A stretch of DNA of 29,281 nt from RGIG4097 sp964599875 (GCA_964599875.1 CAZRHE010000019.1:1-29281); one strand, 5' to 3'. Positions 7,212 through 14,492 are shown, counted from the first letter of the stretch. Translations and numbers: made by a program. The notes: generated by a model from the letters alone, not told the origin.

Positions 7212-7753
7212 TTCAACCCCATCAACGAAAGAATTTCGGGAAGACGATTGCCTACGTCCCCGCGCACTGCGTAAGATATGGTTTTGCTACCCACCTTTTT
7301 CACACCTCTTGCGGTCATACAAGTATGTTCGCCCTCGACCACGACTACGACGCCTTTCGGTTCGAGGTGTTCGAATATGGCGTCCGCAATTTCTGCGTTC
7401 ATTCTTTCTTGCAACTGCAAGCGTTTTGCGTATACATCCACTACTCTTGCAAGTTTGCTAAGCCCCACGACCTTTCCGTCGGGAATATACGCTATATGCA
7501 CTTTGCCGAAAAACGGCATGAGGTGATGCTCGCAAGTCGAAGAAAAATCTATATCTTTTTCTATCACCAACTCTCCGCTTTCGGAGAAAGTCTTTTCAAG
7601 GTGCGTCGCCGCACTTTCGTTTTCCCCCGACAAAAGTTCTTCATACATTCTCGCAACTCTTGCGGGTGTGTCTTTAAGCCCCTCTCTTTCAAGGTCTTGA
7701 CCTAATGCGGACAGCAATTCGGCAACCGCTTTTTCAACTCTTTCTCTATCCAT
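7208..7753 (-). CDS. folE: GTP cyclohydrolase I
   Basis: A 181-residue type I GTP cyclohydrolase, which converts GTP to dihydroneopterin triphosphate, the first step of pterin synthesis. The zinc ligands fit CEHHLMPF (C74, H77) and GEHTCMTARG (C145). The nearby FFGKVHIAYIPDGKVVGLSKLARVVD and RLQLQERM segments are family signatures. The ATG is preceded by AAGAGG. It lies 11 bases after folC and overlaps folP by four bases. No gene for dephosphorylating the triphosphate product is in the operon. Confidence 0.97.
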   Translation of the reverse strand: MDRERVEKAVAELLSALGQDLEREGLKDTPARVARMYEELLSGENESAATHLEKTFSESGELVIEKDIDFSSTCEHHLMPFFGKVHIAYIPDGKVVGLSKLARVVDVYAKRLQLQERMNAEIADAIFEHLEPKGVVVVVEGEHTCMTARGVKKVGSKTISYAVRGDVGNRLPEILSLMGLK

Positions 7754-7764
7754 ATATTAACCTC

Positions 7765-9078
7765 TTATAACGTCTGATTTTTCTTTCCGAGTGCACCGAA
7801 AAGAGTGAGCGACCCGCATAAAACGACCACGTCGCCGCTGAAATCTCCGAGTGCCTGTTGCACTCCGAGAGGCACCAAGTCGTATGCCGTCGCGTCCTTG
7901 CCGAGAGTGCGGAAAACGCTTGCTAATTCTTCCGCAGGCAGTGCACGCGGGGACGGCGGAGTGACCGTCACGACCCTATTTGCGACGGGCGCGATAAGCC
8001 TTGCCATCTCGACGTAGTCCTTGTCTTTAAGCACGCCCATAACGACCTGAATACGCATACCGCCGAAAAATTCTTCGAGCGTTTTCACAAGCACGCCTAT
8101 TCCTTGCGGATTGTGCCCGCCGTCCAAAACAAGCACTTTACCGTTCGGAATCAGCAGGTTAAACCTATTGTTTTGCGAAAATACGATTTCAAATCTTGCG
8201 TGCCATTCGGCAGAGGCAAGCCCGTATTTCAAGTCCTCGTCACTTATTTTGAAACCTTTGTCGCGGAGATAAAACACCGTTTCGATTGCAAGACTTGCGT
8301 TCGTTTGTTGGTGCTCTCCGAGCAAGGAAACCGTGTAAGTTTCACCCTTATATTCGAATATCTGTCCTTCGAGGTCGCAAGCGATGAAAGAGGGTTTCGC
8401 ACTTACGGTCAGCCGTCCGCCGACCTCTTTCACTTTGCCTTTAAGCACCGCCGAAACCTCCTCGGGTTGCGGACAGGTTATCAAATCTTTCTTCACGATT
8501 TCCGCTTTTTCTTTCGCGATATCTTCAAGGGTATTGCCAAGGATTGCGCAATGGTCGAGCCCTATTGGAGTTATGACCGCGACTTCTTTATTCTTTATCG
8601 CGTTGGTTGCGTCCCAACGTCCGCCGAGCCCCGTTTCGAGAATCACGGCGTCGCACTTTTGCTTATTAAAAAGCCACAGCGAAAACGCGGTTTCGATTTC
8701 AAACGCGGTCGGCTTAAACTCTCTTTCACCCGCGGCTACGCACCTTTCCTGCTCTTTCGCGATTATTTCTTTTATGAGAGAATAGCCCTCCGCCACGAGC
8801 CCCCCCGTCACGGGAGTGCCGTTCAATAAAAATCTCTCGTTATAGTCGAAAACGGACGGAGAATTATAAGTCCCCGTTTTTAGGCAAGCGGATACGAAAA
8901 CGGCGGTGAGATACGCGGTGACAGAGCCTTTGCCGTTAGTGCCTGCGACGTGTACGATTTTGAGTTTTTCGTCGGGACTACCGAGAAGGTCTAATAGCCT
9001 ACGCTCTCTTTCAAGGCCGTAGTCCGACCCTCCTCTTTCGATATTGCCTATCCATTCGACGGCTTCGGAATAAAACAA
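7765..9078 (-). CDS. folC: Folylpolyglutamate synthase / dihydrofolate synthase
   Basis: A 437-residue Mur-ligase-type enzyme adding glutamate to dihydropteroate and folates. It has the P-loop VAGTNGKGS (about 44-52), NERFLLNG, ETGLGGRWDATN, ITPIGLDHCAILGNTLEDIAKEKAEIVK, LLGEHQQTNASLAIE, LDGGHNPQG and a C-terminal VVVLCGSLTLFGA. The open frame extends to 9234, but that stretch encodes nothing family-like and overlaps the riboswitch. The best start is TTG at 9076-9078 (FYSEAVEWIGNIERG), six bases after GGAGG. A weak start codon directly behind a riboswitch suits translational control. It is the first gene of the folate operon, an unusual position for folC. Confidence 0.95.
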   Translation of the reverse strand: MFYSEAVEWIGNIERGGSDYGLERERRLLDLLGSPDEKLKIVHVAGTNGKGSVTAYLTAVFVSACLKTGTYNSPSVFDYNERFLLNGTPVTGGLVAEGYSLIKEIIAKEQERCVAAGEREFKPTAFEIETAFSLWLFNKQKCDAVILETGLGGRWDATNAIKNKEVAVITPIGLDHCAILGNTLEDIAKEKAEIVKKDLITCPQPEEVSAVLKGKVKEVGGRLTVSAKPSFIACDLEGQIFEYKGETYTVSLLGEHQQTNASLAIETVFYLRDKGFKISDEDLKYGLASAEWHARFEIVFSQNNRFNLLIPNGKVLVLDGGHNPQGIGVLVKTLEEFFGGMRIQVVMGVLKDKDYVEMARLIAPVANRVVTVTPPSPRALPAEELASVFRTLGKDATAYDLVPLGVQQALGDFSGDVVVLCGSLTLFGALGKKNQTL

Positions 9079-9108
9079 AAGACACCTCCGAGGAAGCGTC
9101 CTTATCTT

Positions 9109-9208
9109 CAGAGAAGCGGGAGCGAATATCACACCGCAAGTTTTTGACTTTTCGTCCGAGGACGCCTCCCGTCCGTCGGCACTTAACGCGCGATATTCTC
9201 GTCTTCCT
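9109..9208 (-). promoter_or_regulatory. Tetrahydrofolate (THF) riboswitch aptamer
   Basis: The minus-strand RNA matches the known THF aptamer pattern. There is a 5' GGAAGACGAG strand, then an inner P1 helix of GAATATC (9192-9198) with GATATTC (9124-9130) and a short outer pairing GAAG (9203-9206) with CTTC (9113-9116). The conserved GCGTTAAGTG follows P1. A central stem CCGA(C)GGAC/GTCCTCGG (9156-9179) has a GGGAGGC loop. CTTGCGGTG precedes the 3' P1 strand, and GCTCCCGCTTCTC resembles the conserved GCATCCGCTCC end. It lies between a promoter and the folC ribosome binding site (GGAGG at 9085-9089). Short alternative pairings CTTC/GAAG/CTTC at 9093-9116 could form the switch. I recognised this by eye, without a covariance search. 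Confidence 0.82.
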
Positions 9209-9224
9209 ACGATTAATTTGTTAC

Positions 9225-9253
9225 AGTATAGCAAACGCCGCCGTATTTTTCAA
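9225..9253 (-). promoter_or_regulatory. Sigma-A promoter of the folate operon
   Basis: On the minus strand TTGAAA (9248-9253), a 17-base spacer and TATACT (9225-9230). Transcription would begin near 9218, about ten bases before the riboswitch. Confidence 0.8.
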
Positions 9254-9318
9254 GGGATATTGCGAATTATCGAAATAATTTATATCCGCTTTCGCATTTT
9301 GATGACTGCCGCCGAAAC

Positions 9319-9336
9319 GCTTTAACGAATTAAAGC
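9319..9336. repeat. Perfect palindrome upstream of the DUF5058-like promoter
   Basis: GCTTTAA (9319-9325), CGAA, TTAAAGC (9330-9336). It lies 15 bases upstream of the -35 at 9351 and could be an operator. No T-run follows it, so it does not look like a terminator. Confidence 0.4.
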
Positions 9337-9350
9337 AAGAAAAATAGTTC

Positions 9351-9379
9351 TTGCCATATCCGTTTTATTGATGTAATAT
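9351..9379 (+). promoter_or_regulatory. Sigma-A promoter for the two membrane-protein genes
   Basis: TTGCCA (9351-9356), a 17-base spacer and TAATAT (9374-9379), 33 bases before the ATG at 9413. Confidence 0.75.
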
Positions 9380-9412
9380 TAAAAAGTAAATAATTATTAG
9401 GGAGAGAATATA

Positions 9413-10369
9413 ATGCTGTTCAACACTACGATCTCTTGGTTTAAGGGTTTCGAGTCGAATAGTCCGGACAACTGGCTTATGTACCTAATGTACGGACTTA
9501 TAGTTGCTTTCGTTTCGGCGGAATCCATCTATTATCTCGTAAAATCCTTAAGACGCGCTAAAAAACTCAATATGGACATGGGCAAAATCAAAAAGGTTAT
9601 CACCACGTCCGCATCCTTCTCCGTCCTACCCGCAATCGGTATCGGTCTCGGAGTCGTTACCCTTATCGGCATACTCGGCATAGCGGTGCCCGCAATCAGA
9701 TTGTCCGTCGTCGGGTCCCTCCAATACGAAACCCAAATCGCGGACGGCGTCGCAACCGCAATCACCACCAAAGACGGCGTTACGGGAAGTCTTGCCGCCC
9801 TTATCAATCAAGGCGTTACCCCTCAAGACTACGTGACAATAGCACTCGTTATGACCCTTGCAATCATCGCGGGCAACGTGCTTATCGTCCTCTTCTACAA
9901 GAAGTTGCAACCCCAACTCACCAAACTCGGCAAACTCAACGTTTCTGCGGGCGGCGGCAACCAATTCCTCGAAGAAAAGAAAATCAATATCGGCGACCTC
10001 TGCTTCCAAGTGGCGTTTATCGGTATGATTATCGGATATCTCTCCATGGCGGTATCCAATATCTTCTCCACCACCACTTACACTTATTCGGACTTCACCA
10101 CGTACACTTTCAAGAATATGTTCTACACGTACGGCTACTACAACCTCATCGCAGTCGTCGTGGCGGCGGGCGTCATGTGGGTGTTCGACCTCCTTATCAA
10201 CAAAGTAGGCTGGAAGTGGCTGGATAGTTTCTCTATTGCACTCAGCATGATTATCGCAATGATAGTCGTCGCAATCATCGCGTACTTCGCGCAACAAAAC
10301 GGTTGGGATCCCACCCTTTACAAAACCGCTCCCGCAACCGCGGAACAGGCTATGAGCCTTATAATATAG
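9413..10369 (+). CDS. DUF5058-like multi-pass membrane protein
   Basis: A 318-residue integral membrane protein with about seven to eight hydrophobic segments (for example residues 24-45, 70-98, 141-162, 200-218, 243-262 and 275-295). The N-terminal half (SSPDNWLMYLMYGLIVAFV ... SFSVLPAIGIGLGVVTLIGILGIAVPAIRLSVVGSLQYE) resembles the DUF5058 family, which has no established function. The conserved charged and polar residues inside apolar segments (PAIRLSVVGS) suggest a transporter or channel rather than an anchor. GGGAGAG precedes the ATG. Strong bias to C-ending codons implies high expression. The partner gene starts ten bases after the stop. Family membership was recognised from memory and could be wrong; the membrane topology is clear. 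Confidence 0.7.
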   Translation: MLFNTTISWFKGFESNSPDNWLMYLMYGLIVAFVSAESIYYLVKSLRRAKKLNMDMGKIKKVITTSASFSVLPAIGIGLGVVTLIGILGIAVPAIRLSVVGSLQYETQIADGVATAITTKDGVTGSLAALINQGVTPQDYVTIALVMTLAIIAGNVLIVLFYKKLQPQLTKLGKLNVSAGGGNQFLEEKKINIGDLCFQVAFIGMIIGYLSMAVSNIFSTTTYTYSDFTTYTFKNMFYTYGYYNLIAVVVAAGVMWVFDLLINKVGWKWLDSFSIALSMIIAMIVVAIIAYFAQQNGWDPTLYKTAPATAEQAMSLII

Positions 10370-10379
10370 GAGGACTACC

Positions 10380-11309
10380 ATGGATAACGAAATCAAAAAC
10401 ATAAATCTCGAAGAAAACGAACAAGTATCCGCAGTCCCCGAAAACTCGGAAACCATAGTCGACTTCAACGTCAAACTTCACCGCATCGGCAGAATCTGGA
10501 ACACTTGCGGAATTATCCTAATGCTCCTCGTTCCTATCGTCGCGGCAATCTACTACGACGTAATGCCCAACTGGAAGGTCTTTGCGGACGGCGGCGTCAT
10601 AACCCTGATACTCATCAACCTCGGTTCGGGTATCTCCGAGCCCGTCATCTACGCGCCTATGCTCGGCACGAACGGCGAATATCTCGCATTCCTCACAGGC
10701 AACCTCTCCAACCTCAAAATCCCTTGCGTCGTCAAAGCGCATGAAATCATCGAAACCGAAATGGGTACGGAAGAACACGAACTCGTGTCCACTATCGCGG
10801 TCGCAATCAGTTCTCTCGTGACCATACTCGTCATAGCGGCGTTCGTCCTTGCACTCATCATCTCCGACGTCGTAGCGTCCAAATCCGGCGGCACGTCCTT
10901 CCAAGGACTTATCGAGGCAAATCCCTTCCTCACCCCCGCGTTCGGTTGCGTCGTCTACGCACTCTTCGGTTCCCTCGGCGGAAAATACATGGTCAAGAAC
11001 CCCAAAATGGCGCTCATCCCCGGCGGAATCCTCGTCGCGGTTTCCATCATACTCGCACTCCTCGGCAGTTCTCTCGGCTCCCTCTCCCTCATGGTCGGCA
11101 TTGTGCTCTGCGCACTCTTCGCCCTCTTCAGTTTCATGAGAGAAAAGAAAAAAGCAAAACAAAAAGAAGAAGAACGTCGTCTTGCCGCTATCGCTTGCGG
11201 TATGTCATACGAGAAAATCTGCGAAATCGAATACTACCAACGCAAGGAACAAAAAGAAAAACTCCAAGCAGAAAAAGAAGCAAAGAAAGCAAAACGCAAA
11301 GCAAAATAA
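10380..11309 (+). CDS. Membrane protein partner of the DUF5058-like protein
   Basis: A 309-residue protein. An acidic N-terminal stretch of about 30 residues is followed by about six to seven hydrophobic segments, with a conserved-looking loop ISEPVIYAPMLGTNGEYLAFLTGNLSNLKIPC between the second and later helices. The last 50 or so residues form a very lysine/glutamate-rich cytoplasmic helix (REKKKAKQKEEERRL ... KEAKKAKRKAK). I do not recognise a named family. Immediate linkage to the DUF5058-like gene, a strong AGGAGG site and the same C-ending codon bias suggest that the two make one membrane complex in fixed stoichiometry, plausibly a two-subunit transporter. Confidence 0.7.
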   Translation: MDNEIKNINLEENEQVSAVPENSETIVDFNVKLHRIGRIWNTCGIILMLLVPIVAAIYYDVMPNWKVFADGGVITLILINLGSGISEPVIYAPMLGTNGEYLAFLTGNLSNLKIPCVVKAHEIIETEMGTEEHELVSTIAVAISSLVTILVIAAFVLALIISDVVASKSGGTSFQGLIEANPFLTPAFGCVVYALFGSLGGKYMVKNPKMALIPGGILVAVSIILALLGSSLGSLSLMVGIVLCALFALFSFMREKKKAKQKEEERRLAAIACGMSYEKICEIEYYQRKEQKEKLQAEKEAKKAKRKAK

Positions 11310-11314
11310 CAGTT

Positions 11315-11356
11315 TTTCGTTCTCTCTCCCCCGCTTAAGAGGGAGAGAGTGCGAAA
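11315..11356. repeat. Long inverted repeat after the membrane-protein pair
   Basis: Arms TTTCGTTCTCTCTCCC (11315-11330) and GGGAGAGAGTGCGAAA (11341-11356) pair over 16 positions with one internal TT/TG interruption and a ten-base loop CCGCTTAAGA. There is no clean T-run after either arm, so it may be a dispersed palindromic repeat or an mRNA 3'-end stabiliser rather than a standard terminator. Confidence 0.6.
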
Positions 11357-11394
11357 CATTTCTTTCCTTTGCCGACTTTATTTCGCAAAATCGA

Positions 11395-11423
11395 TTGACA
11401 ATAATTTTTTGTTTTACTATAAT
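11395..11423 (+). promoter_or_regulatory. Consensus promoter of the tRNA-Thr gene
   Basis: TTGACA (11395-11400), a 17-base spacer and TATAAT (11418-11423): both hexamers are perfect, 20 bases before the tRNA. Confidence 0.92.
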
Positions 11424-11443
11424 GATAACGCTGTCTAAAAAAC

Positions 11444-11519
<76 letters not shown>

Positions 11520-11548
11520 AAAACCCGCTTTTTTGAAAAGCGGGTTTT
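11520..11548 (+). terminator. Terminator of the tRNA-Thr gene
   Basis: AAAACCCGCTTTT ... AAAAGCGGGTTTT hairpin immediately after the encoded CCA, ending in TTTT. Confidence 0.9.
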
Positions 11549-11558
11549 AATTATGTTT

Positions 11559-12138
11559 GCCTACGGCAAATTATGTCGGCGATGCCTAATTGTGTATGCT
11601 CCGCAAATTATGTNNNNNNNNNNNNNNNNNNNNNNNNNNNNNNNNNNNNNNNNNNNNNNNNNNNNNNNNNNNNNNNNNNNNNNNNNNNNNNNNNNNNNNN
11701 NNNNNNNNNNNNNAGCGAAATGCATCATGTAGGCGTAGCCTATGCACAATTTAAGAAAGAAGCAATAGTGAATAGATAAGAAGTTTGAGGATTGTAGCCT
11801 ACGGCAAATTATGTCGGCGATGCCTAATTGTGTATGCTCCGCAAATTATGTGTGCCTATTGGCACGTTGTGGCAAACATAACACAATCGCGACAGAGTCG
11901 CAACATAATATTGAGCATAGCGAAATGCATCATGTAGGCGTAGCCTATGCACAATTTAAGAAAGAAGCAATAGCGAATATGTACGAAGTTTGGGGATTGT
12001 AGCCTACGGCAAATTATGTCGGCGATGCCTAATTATGTATGCTCCGCAAATTATGTGTGCCTATTGGCACATTGTGGCAAACGTAACACAATTGCGACAA
12101 AGTCGCAACATAATATCGAGCATAGCGAAATGCATCAT
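11559..12138. repeat. Tandem 205-base repeat array built from mini-hairpins
   Basis: Three copies begin with GCCTACGGCAAATTATGT at 11559, 11797 and 12002; copies two and three are exactly 205 bases apart. Copy one is interrupted by the N gap; copy three stops after GCATCAT at 12138. Each unit is a chain of short perfect stems with tiny loops joined by AT-rich linkers such as AAATTATGT. In copy two these are GCC-TAC-GGC (11797), GGC-GAT-GCC (11816), TGC-TCC-GCA (11835), GTGCC-TATT-GGCAC (11852), GCGAC-AGA-GTCGC (11889), GCAT-AGCGAA-ATGC (11915) and TAGGC-GTA-GCCTA (11935). Differences between copies fall in loops and linkers while stems stay paired. There is no credible coding content. This stretch fills the 650-base interval between the tRNA and the four-helix gene. 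Confidence 0.9.
11614..11713. other. Assembly gap (100 N) inside the tandem repeat
   Basis: Exactly 100 N, the conventional size for a gap of unknown length. The left flank stops at the point matching 11851 in copy two and the right flank resumes at the point matching 11919, so a single intact unit would need 67 bases here. More copies may be missing. Confidence 0.98.
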
Positions 12139-12146
12139 TTCTTCAT

Positions 12147-12175
12147 TTGACTGAACGACAAACTTCTTGTATAAT
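12147..12175 (+). promoter_or_regulatory. Sigma-A promoter of the four-helix-bundle gene
   Basis: TTGACT (12147-12152), a 17-base spacer and TATAAT (12170-12175). It begins only nine bases after the repeat array ends. Confidence 0.85.
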
Positions 12176-12201
12176 TGTGCATGTAATGAGGAGGACTACT
12201 T

Positions 12202-12552
12202 ATGAAAGACAACAAACTCGTCGAACTTTCTTTGGATTTTTCCGTTGATATAATAAATCTCGTTAAATTCTTAAAGTCAAAACACGAAACCATTATATCA
12301 AGTCAAATCGGAAGAAGCGGGACTTCAATCGGAGCAAATATTCATGAGGCTCAATATGCGCAAGGAACAAAAGACTTTATTTCAAAATTCGAAATTGCTC
12401 TAAAAGAAGCAAGCGAAACCGGATATTGGCTCGAATTATTGTATAGAACTGAATATATAGACGAATCGACGTTCAAAACACTCTCTTCAAAATGCACTTC
12501 TCTCCGCGTTTTACTCATAGCTTCGTGCAAAACCCTGAAAGAAAAAATTTGA
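12202..12552 (+). CDS. Four-helix-bundle protein (S23 / 23S rRNA intervening-sequence protein family, Avd-like fold)
   Basis: A 116-residue all-helical protein with the family hallmarks QIGRSGTSIGANIHEAQYA (about 36-54) and FEIALKEASETGYWLELL (about 63-80). This family (TIGR02436) includes proteins encoded in 23S rRNA intervening sequences and the accessory variability determinant Avd of diversity-generating retroelements. Those form positively charged barrel-like pentamers that bind nucleic acid. Here there is no reverse transcriptase and no rRNA gene in the window. The gene instead sits right after a hairpin-rich tandem repeat, between a tRNA gene and an unrelated operon, typical of an inserted element. 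GAGGAGG precedes the ATG. Its function here is unknown; binding of the neighbouring repeat RNA or DNA is a guess. Confidence 0.88.
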   Translation: MKDNKLVELSLDFSVDIINLVKFLKSKHETIISSQIGRSGTSIGANIHEAQYAQGTKDFISKFEIALKEASETGYWLELLYRTEYIDESTFKTLSSKCTSLRVLLIASCKTLKEKI

Positions 12553-12597
12553 ATTTTACAATATTAGTTTATAAATGATATTAGCCGTATAAGTAAC

Positions 12598-12624
12598 AAA
12601 AACCCGCCGAAATAGCGGGTTTTT
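12598..12624. terminator. Bidirectional terminator
   Basis: AAAAACCCGC (12598-12607) and GCGGGTTTTT (12615-12624) around CGAAATA. It serves the four-helix gene and the facing flavodiiron gene. Confidence 0.9.
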
Positions 12625-12636
12625 AATTAACGTAAT

Positions 12637-14418
12637 TTACTCGATTTTTTCGAAGTCGGCGGCGCCGTGTTTGCATAGCGGGCAGACGTAATCGCTCGGT
12701 AGATTTTCTCCTTCGTACACGTAGCCGCATGTCTTGCAGACGTATCCTTTCTTCCCTTGCGTTTCGGGTTTTGGTTTTACGTTTTCGTGATAGTACGCGT
12801 AAGTCATGGTAGGCTTTTTCGAGAGTACGCGCGCTTCGGACACGCCGCATACGAACATTCCGTGCGTGCCCATATCAACGTACTCTTCGACGGTTAGCGA
12901 TATGAAACTGTTTGAATATTTCGTCAGCACCGCAAGTCCGTTATCACTGCGCTCGACTGCAAAATCCGCCAATTTATCCGTATTTCTTCCGCTGTAAAAA
13001 CCGAATTTTTCGAACAATTTGAAAGGCGTTTCGACAGAAAGGCAATTTACGTTCATCTTCCCCGTCTGTTTTATGACGTGGTGAGAGTAGTTTTGCTTGT
13101 TCACGACGACCGCAACACGATTAGGCGACGAGGTGACTTGCATAACCGTATTCACTATTAGCGCGTTATCCTTATTTCCGTCGTGAGTGGTGACGGCGTA
13201 CAGTCCGTAGCCGAGGTTAAACAAGGACTTCATATCGTTTTTATCCGTAGCCGAGCCGCTCAACGCAACGTATTCGCGACAAAGTTCTTTCGCGACCTCT
13301 TCGATTTGCTTTTCGTTTTCTTCGGACAACGAGGAGCGGATACTGACGACGGGCTCGACGAAGGATAGATTTTTACACTTTTCGAGTGCGCTACGCATAA
13401 CCTTTGCGGCAAGGGGCGCCCACGAGCCGTTTTCGATGAACGCAACCGTCCTATTCGAGTAATTGCGCTCGGTAAGATGATTCAAAAACTCGCGCATACA
13501 AGGAAAGACGTCCGCATTGTACGTCGTAGTCGCCAATACGAGTTTTGAATATTTGAACGCCTCTGCGGTCGCAACGGAAATATCCGTGCGTGCAAGGTCC
13601 AAAATCTTCACGTCGGGACACGCCGCAAGTTTTTGTGAAAGCAACTCTATTGCTTTTTTCGTGTTGCCGTAGACCGAAGAATAAGCGATAAGAATACCGT
13701 CCTTTTCGGATTCGTACGACGACCACGTATTGTATAATCCGAAATAGTGCGACAAATTATCCTTCAACACGGGACCGTGCAACGGGCAAATAATTTCGAC
13801 GTCGAATTTGCTAACCTTTTTCAAAACGTTTTGCACTTGTGCGCCGTATTTCCCGACGATGCCGAAATAATACCTGCGAGCCTCGTCATCCCACGATTTA
13901 TCGTCGCCGATTCCGAATTTTCCGAATGCGTCCGCCGAAAACAAAACCTTTTCTTCGGATTCATACGAAAATAAAACTTCGGGCCAGTGCACCATGGGCG
14001 CGGATATAAAATTCAATTCGTGTTTTCCAAGAGAAAGAGTATCTCCGTCTTTTACAACGAGCCTGTTGTCTGAAAAATCTTTGCCGAAAAAATTCTTCAT
14101 CATCGCAAATGCTTTTTCGCTTGCCACTATCGTCGCATCGGGATACACCTTTTTGAAATTAAGGACGTTTGCGGAATGGTCGGGCTCCATATGGTGCACT
14201 ATAAGATAATCGGGAGTCCTTCCCTGCAAAGCCTTTTGGACGTTATCGAGCCACTCGTGCATGAAGCCCGCGTCGACGGTATCCAACACCGCTATTTTCT
14301 CATCTATGATTACGTAGGAATTGTAGGTCATACCGTTTGGGACTTTATATTGCCCCTCGAATAAATCGATATTGCGGTCGTTCACTCCGACGTAAATTAT
14401 ATCCTTGCTTATGCTCAT
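12637..14418 (-). CDS. Flavodiiron protein with flavin reductase and rubredoxin domains
   Basis: A 593-residue cytoplasmic O2 (and/or NO) reductase. Residues 1-240 form a metallo-beta-lactamase-like diiron domain with ligands HxExDH at H76, E78, D80, H81, then H144, D163 and H214. Residues about 242-385 are a flavodoxin domain (IAYSSVYGNTKKA, LATTTYNADVFP, ENGSWAP). Residues about 398-545 are a flavin-reductase-like FMN-binding domain (FNLGYGLYAVTTHDGNKDNALIVNTVMQVTSSPNRVAVVVNK). The last 35 residues are a rubredoxin (CKTCG ... CPLC). Such fusions let one polypeptide pass electrons from NAD(P)H or flavin to the diiron site. ATG at 14418 follows AGGAG with a seven-base gap. A Fur-type box covers its transcription start. 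Confidence 0.95.
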   Translation of the reverse strand: MSISKDIIYVGVNDRNIDLFEGQYKVPNGMTYNSYVIIDEKIAVLDTVDAGFMHEWLDNVQKALQGRTPDYLIVHHMEPDHSANVLNFKKVYPDATIVASEKAFAMMKNFFGKDFSDNRLVVKDGDTLSLGKHELNFISAPMVHWPEVLFSYESEEKVLFSADAFGKFGIGDDKSWDDEARRYYFGIVGKYGAQVQNVLKKVSKFDVEIICPLHGPVLKDNLSHYFGLYNTWSSYESEKDGILIAYSSVYGNTKKAIELLSQKLAACPDVKILDLARTDISVATAEAFKYSKLVLATTTYNADVFPCMREFLNHLTERNYSNRTVAFIENGSWAPLAAKVMRSALEKCKNLSFVEPVVSIRSSLSEENEKQIEEVAKELCREYVALSGSATDKNDMKSLFNLGYGLYAVTTHDGNKDNALIVNTVMQVTSSPNRVAVVVNKQNYSHHVIKQTGKMNVNCLSVETPFKLFEKFGFYSGRNTDKLADFAVERSDNGLAVLTKYSNSFISLTVEEYVDMGTHGMFVCGVSEARVLSKKPTMTYAYYHENVKPKPETQGKKGYVCKTCGYVYEGENLPSDYVCPLCKHGAADFEKIE

Positions 14419-14444
14419 CAAAATTCTCCTTTAATTTTCTTATT

Positions 14445-14463
14445 GATAACGATTATCATTATC
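14445..14463. promoter_or_regulatory. Fur-type operator
   Basis: GATAACGATTATCATTATC differs at one position from the 19-base Fur consensus when read on the minus strand (GATAATGATAATCGTTATC). It directly abuts the -10 element of the flavodiiron promoter, so a bound repressor would block transcription. PerR boxes are similar, so the regulator could be Fur or a relative. Confidence 0.85.
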
Positions 14464-14492
14464 AATATAATATATTTTGATTCATTTGTCAA
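14464..14492 (-). promoter_or_regulatory. Sigma-A promoter of the flavodiiron gene
   Basis: On the minus strand TTGACA (14487-14492), a 17-base spacer and TATATT (14464-14469). Confidence 0.85.

Noticed and set aside
9079..9234. N-terminal extension of FolC to the ATG at 9234
   Set aside because: The extension overlaps the riboswitch and has no family similarity; TTG at 9078 has a proper ribosome binding site and begins the conserved domain.
11811..12002. 63-codon frame inside the repeat array
   Set aside because: The unit length (205) is not a multiple of three, so the frame is not kept from copy to copy, and it has no ribosome binding site.
11559..12138. CRISPR array
   Set aside because: The copies are near-identical over 205 bases with no unique spacers, and there are no cas genes.
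12202..12552. Diversity-generating retroelement (Avd plus template/variable repeats)
   Set aside because: No reverse transcriptase or adenine-biased variable repeat is present in the window; only the Avd-like fold is shared.
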